Source: Muriicola jejuensis
Lineage (GTDB): Bacteria > Bacteroidota > Bacteroidia > Flavobacteriales > Flavobacteriaceae
NCBI RefSeq assembly: GCF_010671595.1
Contig: NZ_JAABOP010000002.1
Coordinates: 1-64,000 of the forward strand
Direction of reading: 5' to 3'
Length of the DNA stretch: 64,000 nt
Each line of letters begins with the position of its first letter. Position 1 is the stretch's first letter. Of the stretch, positions 7,988 to 15,868 are shown one piece after another. Position numbers and translations under genes: made by a program. The notes beneath the pieces are model-generated. The model was given only the letters and a program-made list of their open reading frames with translations. It was not told the DNA's origin and did not search any database.

Positions 7988-9130
7988 CTAATCCGTCAGG
8001 ATACTCCTTGAGATCACGATCTTCTGGATCTCGGAGGTGCCTTCGTAGATCTGGGTGATCTTGGCATCCCGCATCAGCCTTTCCACATGGTAATCCTTGA
8101 CAAAACCGTTCCCTCCGTGGATCTGGACCGCTTCCACGGCCGTATCCATGGCGACCTGGGAGGCGTATAATTTGGCCATGGCCCCAGAAAGGTCGTAATT
8201 CCTTTTCTGGTCCTTATCTACGGCCGCCTTGTATACCAGCATCCTCGCTGCCTCGATCTGTGTATGCATATCCGCCAGTTTGAAGGCGATCGCCTGGTGG
8301 TTCATGATCTCTGTCCCGAAGGCTTTTCGTTCTTTCGAGTACTTCTTGGCGAGTTCATAGGCGCCTGCGGCAATCCCAAGGGCCTGTGCGGCGATTCCTA
8401 TTCGCCCTCCGGCAAGGGTCTTCATGGCGAATTTAAAGCCGAAACCGTCTTCCCCTATCCGGTTCTCCTTGGGGACTTTCACGTCGTTGAAATTCAGGGA
8501 ATGCGTATCGCTTCCACGTATCCCAAGTTTGTTTTCCTTGGGGCCTATCTCAAAGCCTTCCATCCCTTTCTCCACGATCAGGGCGTTAATCCCTTTGTGC
8601 TTTTTACTGGCATCGGTCTGTGCCATCACCAGGTAGACATCGGCTGTACTTCCGTTCGTGATCCAGTTCTTGGTGCCATTGAGGAGGTAGTGGTCTCCCT
8701 TGTCTATAGCGGAGGTCTTCTGTGAAGTGGCATCGCTCCCTGCTTCTGGTTCGGAAAGACAAAAGGCTCCAATAATCTCTCCCGTGGCCAGGCGGGTGAG
8801 GTATTTCTCCTTTTGTTCCTCTGTTCCAAAGGTCTCTAAGCCCCAGCATACCAGTGAATTGTTTACGGAAACGATAACGGAGGCCGAAGCATCCACTTTG
8901 GAGAGTTCTTCCATGACCAGGACATAAGAGAGGGTGTCGAGTCCGCTTCCTCCGTATTTCGGGTCGACCATCATACCCATAAAGCCCAGTTCTCCCATCA
9001 TCTTTACCTGAGCGGCGGGGAATTTTTGTTCTTCATCCCTTTCAATGACCCCAGGCAACAATTCCTGTTGTGCAAAATCCCGTGCGGCCTGCTGGATCAT
9101 CAATTGCTCTTCTGTAAGTGTAAAATCCAT
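7988..9130 (-). CDS. Acyl-CoA dehydrogenase
   Basis: 380 residues, the usual size of short/medium-chain acyl-CoA dehydrogenases, FAD enzymes that introduce the trans-2 double bond in fatty acid or branched-chain amino acid breakdown. The protein starts MDFTLTEEQ, contains the family motif SEPEAGSDA in the middle domain and, near the C-terminus, YEGTSEIQ, whose Glu is the catalytic base in the short/butyryl-chain enzymes. An in-frame ATG 33 bp upstream lies inside the promoter at 9161-9191, so 9130 is the better start. Single-gene unit with its own terminator. Chain-length preference cannot be read from sequence alone. Confidence 0.93.
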   Translation of the reverse strand: MDFTLTEEQLMIQQAARDFAQQELLPGVIERDEEQKFPAAQVKMMGELGFMGMMVDPKYGGSGLDTLSYVLVMEELSKVDASASVIVSVNNSLVCWGLETFGTEEQKEKYLTRLATGEIIGAFCLSEPEAGSDATSQKTSAIDKGDHYLLNGTKNWITNGSTADVYLVMAQTDASKKHKGINALIVEKGMEGFEIGPKENKLGIRGSDTHSLNFNDVKVPKENRIGEDGFGFKFAMKTLAGGRIGIAAQALGIAAGAYELAKKYSKERKAFGTEIMNHQAIAFKLADMHTQIEAARMLVYKAAVDKDQKRNYDLSGAMAKLYASQVAMDTAVEAVQIHGGNGFVKDYHVERLMRDAKITQIYEGTSEIQKIVISRSILTD

Positions 9131-9160
9131 CTTGCTTATCGTATTGTTAAAAAAGGCCTC

Positions 9161-9191
9161 CAAAGATACAGCTTGATTGGATATTATTCAA
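9161..9191 (-). promoter_or_regulatory. Promoter of the acyl-CoA dehydrogenase gene
   Basis: On the minus strand TTG (9191-9189), 20-nt spacer, TATCTTTG (9168-9161): both elements of the Bacteroidota consensus with normal spacing. The leader to the ATG at 9130 would be about 25 nt. Confidence 0.65.
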
Positions 9192-9283
9192 TGATTATAT
9201 AGTCGATTTGAGAATTTCACAATCATATTTTTCGCTTTAGAAGATGGAAGAAATGAAATCCTTTTATACCCGGGCAATATTTT

Positions 9284-9291
9284 TATATTTG
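9284..9291 (+). promoter_or_regulatory. -7 promoter element for the ELFV dehydrogenase transcript
   Basis: TATATTTG on the plus strand fits TAnnTTTG exactly. It would give a leader of roughly 120 nt to the ATG at 9421, containing the hairpin at 9357-9381. Confidence 0.5.
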
Positions 9292-9356
9292 TTCCTAGGG
9301 ATTTTACACCACTTACGCGCACAGGAATTATGAGACAGCACTAGCTCCGAATAGAT

Positions 9357-9381
9357 ATCGTCCTTTTCCAAAGGACACGAT
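9357..9381 (+). promoter_or_regulatory. Hairpin in the 5' leader of the ELFV dehydrogenase gene
   Basis: ATCGT-CCTTT, loop tcc, AAAGG-(ac)-ACGAT: ten pairs with a 2-nt bulge, 40 nt upstream of the ATG. There is no T-run behind it, so it is not a terminator; it may affect mRNA stability or ribosome access. No known riboswitch recognised. Confidence 0.4.
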
Positions 9382-9420
9382 TTGATCAAGTTGCCTGCTC
9401 ATTACCTAATCCCGATTTTA

Positions 9421-10653
9421 ATGAAAGAACTTTTAAAGCAATACGAAGAGAAAGCCCCTGAGATCGTCTTTAACTGGAAGGATCCCGAAACCGAGGCCGA
9501 AGGGTGGGCCGTGATCAATTCCCTCCGCGGTGGAGCCGCAGGCGGAGGCACAAGGATGAGAGAAGGACTTGATATGAATGAGGTCCTTTCCCTGGCCAAG
9601 ACTATGGAGGTCAAATTTACCGTGTCAGGGCCCCCTATTGGGGGTGCTAAATCCGGTATCAATTTTAACCCAAACGACCCCAGGAAAAGGGGGGTGTTAG
9701 AAAGATGGTACAGGGCTGTTTCACCGCTGCTTAAAAGTTACTACGGCACTGGGGGCGATCTGAATGTCGATGAAATTCACGAGGTGATACCCATTACCGA
9801 AGACGCAGGAGTCTGGCATCCACAGGAAGGGGTATTTAACGGCCACTTCAAACCTACGGAGGCAGACAAGATCAACCGAATAGGTCAGCTCAGGCTGGGT
9901 GTTATCAAGGTCCTGGAAAGCCCAGCATATTCCCCGGACACTACCAAGAAATACACAGTGGCCGATATGATCACCGGTTTTGGTGTCGCTGAGGCTGTCA
10001 GGCATTATTACGATATCTACGGAGGCTCTGTGATCGGCAAAAAGGCTATAGTTCAGGGCTTCGGGAATGTGGGGGCCGCCGCTGCATTCTATCTGGCTCA
10101 AATGGGTGCCAGGGTAGTTGGTATTATCGACCGGGTCGGGGGGGTCATCAAGGAAGAAGGGTTCACCTTCGATGAGATCAAAATGTTCTTCCTGCACAAA
10201 AAGGGGAATACACTCATAGCCGATGCGGACAGGATGATCCCTTTCGCCGAGATGAATGAGCGGATCTGGAGCCTGCAGACGGAGATCTTTGCCCCATGTG
10301 CCGCCTCCCGCCTCATCACCAAGGATCAGATCACCCAGATGATAGAGAGCGGTCTGGAGGTGATCTCCTGTGGCGCCAACGTGCCCTTTGCCGACAAAGA
10401 GATTTTTTTCGGGCCTATCATGGAATACACGGATGAAAAAGTAAGCCTGATCCCCGATTTTATTTCCAATTGCGGGATGGCACGTGTCTTTGCTTTCTTC
10501 ATGGAAGGAAGGGTGGCCATGGAAGATGAATTGATATTTAACGACACTTCCGATGTGATAAGAAAAGCAATTTTGAATATCTTTAAACAAAATCACACTA
10601 AGACCAACATCAGTAAAACAGCATTTGAAATAGCGCTAAAACAACTTTTGTAA
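9421..10653 (+). CDS. Glu/Leu/Phe/Val dehydrogenase
   Basis: 410 residues from the ATG at 9421; an in-frame TTG at 9382 would add 13 residues but is less likely. These NAD(P)-dependent enzymes reversibly deaminate an amino acid to its 2-oxo acid. The dimerisation domain holds the catalytic lysine in GGAKSGI (Lys77) and a substrate motif TGGDLNVDE; the C-terminal Rossmann domain has the dinucleotide motif VQGFGNVG. Substrate (glutamate or a branched-chain amino acid) cannot be settled by eye. It is 12 bp upstream of nhaD and heads a plus-strand run through folC. Proximity to gltBD suggests nitrogen metabolism, as inference. Confidence 0.92.
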   Translation: MKELLKQYEEKAPEIVFNWKDPETEAEGWAVINSLRGGAAGGGTRMREGLDMNEVLSLAKTMEVKFTVSGPPIGGAKSGINFNPNDPRKRGVLERWYRAVSPLLKSYYGTGGDLNVDEIHEVIPITEDAGVWHPQEGVFNGHFKPTEADKINRIGQLRLGVIKVLESPAYSPDTTKKYTVADMITGFGVAEAVRHYYDIYGGSVIGKKAIVQGFGNVGAAAAFYLAQMGARVVGIIDRVGGVIKEEGFTFDEIKMFFLHKKGNTLIADADRMIPFAEMNERIWSLQTEIFAPCAASRLITKDQITQMIESGLEVISCGANVPFADKEIFFGPIMEYTDEKVSLIPDFISNCGMARVFAFFMEGRVAMEDELIFNDTSDVIRKAILNIFKQNHTKTNISKTAFEIALKQLL

Positions 10654-10665
10654 AATCTAACCGAT

Positions 10666-12027
10666 ATGGAAACCATCATCATCATTGTCTTTTTGGCCGG
10701 TTACCTGGCTATCACCCTGGAGCATAACCTGAAAATCGATAAACTGATCCCGGCCCTGGCGATGATGGCTATTTTATGGGCGGTGATCGCCCTTACCCAT
10801 ATGCCTGTTTTCGAGGTGAACACGGAACTCAAGGAGTTGGAACCCTCCCACCTGGATGAGATGCTCCTGCACCACCTGGGAAAAACCGCAGAGATCCTGG
10901 TATTCCTGCTCGGCGCAATGACGATCGTTGAGATCATAGACTATTTCGATGGATTTGCCACGATCAAGGGATACATCAGGACGAAGAAGAAATCCAAATT
11001 ATTGTGGCTCTTTTCTATCCTTGCCTTTGTACTATCCGCTATCATAGATAACCTTACGGCTACCATCGTGCTGGTCACCATCCTCCAGAAGGTGATCAAG
11101 GACAGGGAAGTGCGCCTGTGGTTTGCCGGTATGATCGTGATCGCCGCTAACGCGGGAGGGGCATGGTCGCCCATAGGGGACGTGACCACCACCATGCTGT
11201 GGATCGCCAATAAGGTGTCGGCCTGGCAGCTCATTGAACACGTATTCATTCCTTCGGTAATCTGCATGGTCGTGCCCGTACTCTTTGCCCTGAGATATAA
11301 AATATTTAAGGGAGAACTCGATATGGATCTGGAGGAAGAAATTCCCAAATCTCCTTATGGGGCAACTATGTTGTACCTTGGGCTTGGTTCCATCGTATTC
11401 GTTCCCTTTTTCAAGACAATCACACATTTGCCACCTTATGTGGGAATGATGTTGTCCCTGGCCATTGTGGCTACCTTCGCCGAGATCTACAGCAACGCCA
11501 AGTTCAGTATTTCCACGGTGGATTTTGACGAAGAAAAACACGATCACCACAGTCCGGTACACGCTTCCCTTTCCAAGATCGAACTGCCCAGTATTTTGTT
11601 CTTCCTGGGGATACTTTTGGCAGTAGCTGCACTCGAATCCCTGGGTATGCTCTTTGAGTTTGCGGAGGCCCTGGATAAATATATGCCGATGCTCGGAACC
11701 GAATCGGTTGCTGAAAAGGTATCCGATTTGGTGGTACTCATCCTGGGAGTGGGCTCGGCGGTTATCGACAATGTGCCGCTGGTGGCTGCAAGTATGGGAA
11801 TGTTCTCCGTTCCTATTGACGATCCGGTCTGGCACTTCATAGCTTATTCAGCGGGAACCGGCGGAAGTATGCTTATCATCGGTTCTGCAGCGGGCGTTGT
11901 GGCCATGGGAATGGAGAAGATCGACTTCTTTTGGTACCTTCGCAAAATTTCCTGGCTGGCCTTGCTCGGATTCCTGGCAGGATCCATCAGTTTTATCCTC
12001 ATCAGAAATTTAGTGTTGAACGCATAA
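10666..12027 (+). CDS. nhaD: Sodium:proton antiporter, NhaD type
   Basis: 453 residues, almost entirely hydrophobic helices of the inner membrane, in line with the NhaD family, which exports Na+ in exchange for H+ and helps marine bacteria keep a sodium gradient. Typical patches are seen: DNLTATIVLV and AGGAWSPIGDVTT in the first half, and GSAVIDNVPLVAASMGM with GSAAGVVAMG near the C-terminus. It follows the ELFV dehydrogenase by 12 bp and precedes exbB by 50 bp, so read-through is likely. Linking an antiporter to a proton-driven ExbBD-TonB unit is physiologically sensible but not proof of a shared task. Confidence 0.93.
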   Translation: METIIIIVFLAGYLAITLEHNLKIDKLIPALAMMAILWAVIALTHMPVFEVNTELKELEPSHLDEMLLHHLGKTAEILVFLLGAMTIVEIIDYFDGFATIKGYIRTKKKSKLLWLFSILAFVLSAIIDNLTATIVLVTILQKVIKDREVRLWFAGMIVIAANAGGAWSPIGDVTTTMLWIANKVSAWQLIEHVFIPSVICMVVPVLFALRYKIFKGELDMDLEEEIPKSPYGATMLYLGLGSIVFVPFFKTITHLPPYVGMMLSLAIVATFAEIYSNAKFSISTVDFDEEKHDHHSPVHASLSKIELPSILFFLGILLAVAALESLGMLFEFAEALDKYMPMLGTESVAEKVSDLVVLILGVGSAVIDNVPLVAASMGMFSVPIDDPVWHFIAYSAGTGGSMLIIGSAAGVVAMGMEKIDFFWYLRKISWLALLGFLAGSISFILIRNLVLNA

Positions 12028-12077
12028 TTAAATACGCATAACTCCGTTATAGGGGCAAATTAATTAAGGGAACTTAT

Positions 12078-12770
12078 ATGATTCTATTTCAAGATCTGGC
12101 TAATGAAGCCCAGGTTGGGGAGGTAATATCCGAAGAAAAGACACTTTCCGTCATCGATTTGATCCTCAGTGGGGGTACCGGAAGTATTGTGATCATCTCC
12201 GTACTTTTTGCTATGCTGGCCGTAGCCCTGTACATCTACTTCGAACGGTTGCTCGCGATCAAGGCCGCTTCCACCATCGACAAGAACTTTATGAATCAGA
12301 TCCGGGACCACGTGATGAACGGGAAGCTGGAGGCTGCAAAAATCCTTTGCGCCCAGACCGATTCACCGGTGGCCAGGCTGACGGAAAAAGGAGTGTCCAG
12401 AATAGGAAAACCCCTGGATGACATCAACGCCGCCATAGAGAACGCCGGGACACTGGAGGTCTATAAACTCGAGAAGAACGTAAACATCCTGGCCACAGTG
12501 GCAGGAGCCGCTCCCATGATCGGATTCCTCGGGACGGTCATAGGGATGATCCTCGCCTTTCACCAAATGGCGAGCAGCGGAGGGCAGGCCGAGATGGGAG
12601 CCCTCGCATCCGGAATTTATACGGCCATGACCACAACGGTAGCCGGACTTGTAGTGGGGATTATAGCCTACGTGGGATATAACCACCTGGTAAACCGCAC
12701 AGACAAGGTCATCCACAAAATGGAGGCCAATGCGGTGGAATTCCTGGACCTGCTCAATGAACCCGTTTAA
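12078..12770 (+). CDS. exbB: MotA/TolQ/ExbB proton channel protein
   Basis: 230 residues with three predicted membrane segments: one near the N-terminus (about 30-55) and two in the C-terminal half (GAAPMIGFLGTVIGMI and the TTTVAGLVVGIIAYVGY region), separated by a cytoplasmic loop. ExbB forms the pentameric inner-membrane channel that couples the proton gradient to TonB. It is followed after 9 bp by exbD and then tonB, the standard order. Confidence 0.93.
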   Translation: MILFQDLANEAQVGEVISEEKTLSVIDLILSGGTGSIVIISVLFAMLAVALYIYFERLLAIKAASTIDKNFMNQIRDHVMNGKLEAAKILCAQTDSPVARLTEKGVSRIGKPLDDINAAIENAGTLEVYKLEKNVNILATVAGAAPMIGFLGTVIGMILAFHQMASSGGQAEMGALASGIYTAMTTTVAGLVVGIIAYVGYNHLVNRTDKVIHKMEANAVEFLDLLNEPV

Positions 12771-12779
12771 TCCGGACCT

Positions 12780-13166
12780 ATGAAACTGAGAAGAGGAAAT
12801 AAGATCAGCCCGGAATTCAGTATGTCCTCCATGACGGACATCGTGTTCCTGCTCCTGATCTTCTTTATGCTGACGGCAAACTCACCCAATGCCCTGGACC
12901 TTCTTTTGCCGAAGGCCAAGGGGAAATCGACCAATACCCAGAACGTTTCTGTTTCCATTAACAGGGACCTCGAGTACTTTGTGAACAATCAGCAGATCAA
13001 CGGAGCCTATATTGAAATTGAATTAAAAAAAGCGCTGGAAGGAAAGGAGAACCCCACCATTATTCTGAGGGCAGAAGAAAGCGTGGCCATCAAAGAGGCC
13101 GTCAATGTCATGGACATTGCCAACAGAAATAATTACAAGGTGATCCTGGCCGTGCGTCCCAATTGA
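12780..13166 (+). CDS. exbD: Biopolymer transporter ExbD/TolR
   Basis: 128 residues: short cytoplasmic N-terminus, one membrane segment starting SSMTDIVFLLLIFFML, and a periplasmic domain. The Asp of the MTDIVF motif is the conserved protonatable residue of the ExbD family. The stop codon overlaps the following ATG by one base (TGATG), which indicates translational coupling to tonB. Confidence 0.94.
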   Translation: MKLRRGNKISPEFSMSSMTDIVFLLLIFFMLTANSPNALDLLLPKAKGKSTNTQNVSVSINRDLEYFVNNQQINGAYIEIELKKALEGKENPTIILRAEESVAIKEAVNVMDIANRNNYKVILAVRPN

Positions 13167-14062
13167 TGTCGTTCCTGGATACGAGACACAAAAAGAAATC
13201 CTTTTCGCTTACGGTCTTCCTGCTAAGCGCCCTTCTCTTATTGCTGTTTTACATCGGCCTTACCTATATGGACCCTCCCATTGAGAATGGGATCACCGTA
13301 AATTTTGGAAGTATGGAATTCGGTTCGGGCAGGGAGCAGCCAAAGGAGTTGCTCAGGCCAAAACAGGAAGAAACTCCCCAGCCTGTAGAAACGGAAAAGG
13401 CGGCAGCCGAACCCGAGGAAATTGAAGAAACTCCGCAGGATGTCGCTCCGGATAGCAAAGCGGAGGATCTGCTTACCCAGGAAAGGGAGGAGGCCATCCG
13501 TATACAGAAGGCGAATGAGGCAAAACGAAAAGCCGAGGAAGCTGCGAGAAAAATAAAGGAGGAAGCAGAAAGAGCCGAGCGTGAAAGACAGGCCGCCATT
13601 GAAAAGGCGCGGCAGGAAGAGGAAGCCAAGAAAAGAAAACTCGATGCCCTGATGGGGGGCATTAACAATGCAGACGGCACCGCTCAGGGGAATGAGGGGG
13701 ATGATGCCCTGCCCGGAGACAAGGGCCGTCCCGATGGGGATCCCTATGCCAACAGTTATTATGGCAGCCCGGGATCGGGAAGTGGTACCGGCGGTTATGG
13801 CCTCAACGGCAGGTCCCTGGCGAGTCGTGGAAAAGAACAGCAAAATTGCAACGAGGAGGGAAGAGTGGTAGTGAAGATCGTCGTAGATCGCAATGGGAGG
13901 GTCATTGATGCCGAACCTGGTGTGAAGGGCACTACAAATAACAACCCCTGCCTGCTCGAACCAGCTAGAAAGACCGCCCTGTTGCACAGATGGAATCCCG
14001 ACCCCAAGGCGCCCAGCCAGCAGATCGGATTTGTGGTCGTCAATTTCAAATTAGGGGAATAA
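13166..14062 (+). CDS. tonB: TonB-like energy transducer
   Basis: 298 residues. A single N-terminal membrane anchor (SLTVFLLSALLLLLFYIGL) is followed by a long Pro/Glu/Lys/Ala-rich stretch (about 50-165, highly charged and probably helical or extended across the periplasm), a Gly/Asn-rich linker, and a C-terminal TonB domain (EGRVVVKIVVDRNGRV to the end). It carries ExbBD-generated energy to outer-membrane receptors. The ATG at 13166 overlaps the exbD stop and is chosen over the in-frame TTG three bases upstream. Last of the exb-ton trio; folC follows after 3 bp. Confidence 0.9.
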   Translation: MSFLDTRHKKKSFSLTVFLLSALLLLLFYIGLTYMDPPIENGITVNFGSMEFGSGREQPKELLRPKQEETPQPVETEKAAAEPEEIEETPQDVAPDSKAEDLLTQEREEAIRIQKANEAKRKAEEAARKIKEEAERAERERQAAIEKARQEEEAKKRKLDALMGGINNADGTAQGNEGDDALPGDKGRPDGDPYANSYYGSPGSGSGTGGYGLNGRSLASRGKEQQNCNEEGRVVVKIVVDRNGRVIDAEPGVKGTTNNNPCLLEPARKTALLHRWNPDPKAPSQQIGFVVVNFKLGE

Positions 14063-14065
14063 TTC

Positions 14066-15277
14066 ATGACCTACCGGGAAACCTTGGATTGGATGTTTGC
14101 ACAACTTCCAATGTACCAGCAAAAGGGGGCTTCTGCCTATAATGGTAAACTTGAGGGGATACAGTCATTTGCCACTCATCTGGGAGAACCTCACCTGAAT
14201 TTTAAAAGTATCCATGTAGCAGGGACCAACGGAAAGGGTTCCTCCAGCCATATGCTCGCCTCCATATTGCAGGAGGCCGGGTATAAGACAGGATTGTATA
14301 CCTCACCCCATCTTAAGGATTTCAGAGAACGCATCAGGGTCAACGGCCAGATGATCCCTGAAGGAGAGGTGGTTGAATTTATCTCTACCAACAAGCCCTA
14401 TATCCAAAAGAATAGCATGTCCTTTTTTGAGATGACGGTGGCTTTGGCCTTCGATTTTTTTGCGAAGGAAGAGGTAGACATCGCCGTGATCGAAGTGGGG
14501 CTGGGGGGGCGGCTCGACTCGACCAACATTATCAAACCCGAGGTTTCTCTCATCACTAACATAGGGATGGATCACACGGACCTGCTGGGGGATACCATTG
14601 AAAAGATCGCCTATGAAAAAGCGGGAATTATCAAACCCTATACACCGGTGGTTATTAGTGAAAGACAAGAGGAGACCCTGGAGGTTTTTGCTGCTGTTGC
14701 ACAACAACAACTGGCCCCGCTGACCTTTGCAGAAGATGTGATCACGGATGTTTATCCAACCTCTCTGAAGGGGCACTACCAGACCAGGAATATCAAAGGC
14801 GTGCTGGCAACGATAGGGGCGCTCCGGGATTTTAACATATCGGAGTCGCATAAAAGACAAGGGTTGATAAAAGTTTCGGAGAACACAGGACTCCTGGGAC
14901 GCTGGCAGATCTTATCCGAGAACCCAAGGACCATAGCAGACACAGCTCACAACAGTGAGGGCCTGGCCCTGGTCCTTGAACAGTTGGGAAAAGAGGATTA
15001 TGAGCAGTTGTTGTTCGTTCTCGGTTTTGTAAAGGAAAAGAACCTGGATCAGATCCTGCCGTTTTTCCCAAAAAATGCGCATTACCTGTTTTGCAGGCCG
15101 GATATTCCAAGGGGATTGGATGCCGAAATCCTGGCAGAAAGAGCAAGTCATTTTGGGCTGAGCGGACAAGTCTTTGCTTCTGTCCCAACCGCTCTCGAAA
15201 CCGCCAGGAAAAGGGCTGGCAAAGACGATCTTATCTTTATCGGGGGCAGTAATTTTACGGTAGCTGAGGTTGTATGA
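14066..15277 (+). CDS. folC: Folylpolyglutamate synthase/dihydrofolate synthase
   Basis: 403 residues of the Mur-ligase-like fold. FolC adds L-glutamate to dihydropteroate and extends the polyglutamate tail of folates, using ATP. The P-loop GTNGKGSS lies near residue 53, with the downstream conserved block EVGLGGRLDSTN and, further on, NIGMDHTDLLG. It begins 3 bp after tonB, closing the plus-strand run that starts at 9421. The AT-rich tail after its stop holds the promoter of the tRNA-Val gene rather than a clear terminator. Confidence 0.95.
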   Translation: MTYRETLDWMFAQLPMYQQKGASAYNGKLEGIQSFATHLGEPHLNFKSIHVAGTNGKGSSSHMLASILQEAGYKTGLYTSPHLKDFRERIRVNGQMIPEGEVVEFISTNKPYIQKNSMSFFEMTVALAFDFFAKEEVDIAVIEVGLGGRLDSTNIIKPEVSLITNIGMDHTDLLGDTIEKIAYEKAGIIKPYTPVVISERQEETLEVFAAVAQQQLAPLTFAEDVITDVYPTSLKGHYQTRNIKGVLATIGALRDFNISESHKRQGLIKVSENTGLLGRWQILSENPRTIADTAHNSEGLALVLEQLGKEDYEQLLFVLGFVKEKNLDQILPFFPKNAHYLFCRPDIPRGLDAEILAERASHFGLSGQVFASVPTALETARKRAGKDDLIFIGGSNFTVAEVV

Positions 15278-15290
15278 TTTTTTACTTTTT

Positions 15291-15324
15291 TTGTTTTAGG
15301 TAACAAAAAACTATTCTATATTTG
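15291..15324 (+). promoter_or_regulatory. Promoter of tRNA-Val(TAC)
   Basis: TTG (15291-15293) and TATATTTG (15317-15324) with a 23-nt spacer, ending 11 bp before the tRNA: both Bacteroidota promoter elements, at the wide end of normal spacing. Confidence 0.6.
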
Positions 15325-15335
15325 CACTCCCTTTG

Positions 15336-15410
15336 GGGCTCTTAGCTCAGTTGGTTCAGAGCACCTGCCTTACAAGCAGGGGGTCACTGGTTCGAATCCA
15401 GTAGGGCCCA
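15336..15410 (+). tRNA. tRNA-Val (anticodon TAC)
   Basis: 75 nt with a complete cloverleaf: acceptor GGGCTCT/AGGGCCC (one G-T pair), D-arm TAGCTCAGTTGGTT, anticodon stem CCTGC/GCAGG with loop CTTACAA (TAC at 15371-15373), T-arm ACTGG TTCGAAT CCAGT, discriminator A. CCA is not encoded. Followed by a terminator at 15422. Confidence 0.95.
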
Positions 15411-15421
15411 CATCACTCAGA

Positions 15422-15451
15422 AAATCCACGCAGACCTGTGTGGATTTTTTT
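15422..15451 (+). terminator. Terminator of tRNA-Val(TAC)
   Basis: AAATCCAC ... GTGGATTT with a following T-run. The bases between the tRNA end and the hairpin, and the 5' arm itself, are the same as after the second tRNA-Val at 18313. Confidence 0.75.
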
Positions 15452-15463
15452 ATACCCGAAAGT

Positions 15464-15564
15464 CGCCAAACTTGTTTGAGCGACTGGAGGGAATAAAAAC
15501 ATCGCATCCCGCGCATAGCGGGATGTGGATTTTCTATTTGCAGCCGCGGTCTCCCGATGGAACA
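15464..15564. repeat. 101-bp palindromic intergenic repeat, copy 1
   Basis: Nearly identical to 15599-15699 (period 135 bp). Contains the internal palindrome CATCCCGCgcataGCGGGATG and the block GGATTTTCTATTTGCAGC, a version of which recurs in the repeats after the second tRNA at 18364-18795. A further CATCCCGC/GCGGGAT hairpin lies between the copies. No convincing gene occupies 15411-15868; 15700-15722 holds one more hairpin (CCGCATT/AATGCGG), and the remainder up to 15868 is the upstream region of the next gene. Confidence 0.75.
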
Positions 15565-15598
15565 TCCCGCTTTGCGGGATAATCCAGTCAGAGATAAA

Positions 15599-15699
15599 CG
15601 CCAAACTTGTTTGAGCGACTGGAGGGAATAAAAACATCGCATCCCGCGCATAGCGGGATGTGGATTTTCTATTTGCAGCCGCGGTTTCCCAATGGAACA
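15599..15699. repeat. 101-bp palindromic intergenic repeat, copy 2
   Basis: Second copy of 15464-15564 with only a few base changes. Reverse-strand open frames across both copies and into the tRNA are artefacts of the repeat and the tRNA, not genes. Confidence 0.75.
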
Positions 15700-15868
15700 C
15701 CGCATTGTATACGGTAATGCGGAATTATTGAGAAGTCAAACAGAAGTCAGAAAGGATGCGAAGTGTGACACTATGTATTGCCTTGCGGATTTTCGATGGG
15801 ACTTTGGTCCGTGCATTTTAATCCGACTATTTTCCTATCTTCAAGGTTAGTTCAAAATACATCTAAAG

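Noticed and set aside
9382-9420. TTG start adding 13 residues to the ELFV dehydrogenase
   Set aside because: It directly abuts the leader hairpin, and the ATG at 9421 gives the usual N-terminus.
9721-10596. 291-codon open frame antisense to the ELFV dehydrogenase
   Set aside because: Shadow of a well-supported enzyme gene.
15370-15705. Reverse-strand open frame ending in a GPTGFEPVTPCL-like sequence
   Set aside because: It is translation of the tRNA-Val antisense strand plus the palindromic repeats; this peptide is a well-known tRNA artefact.
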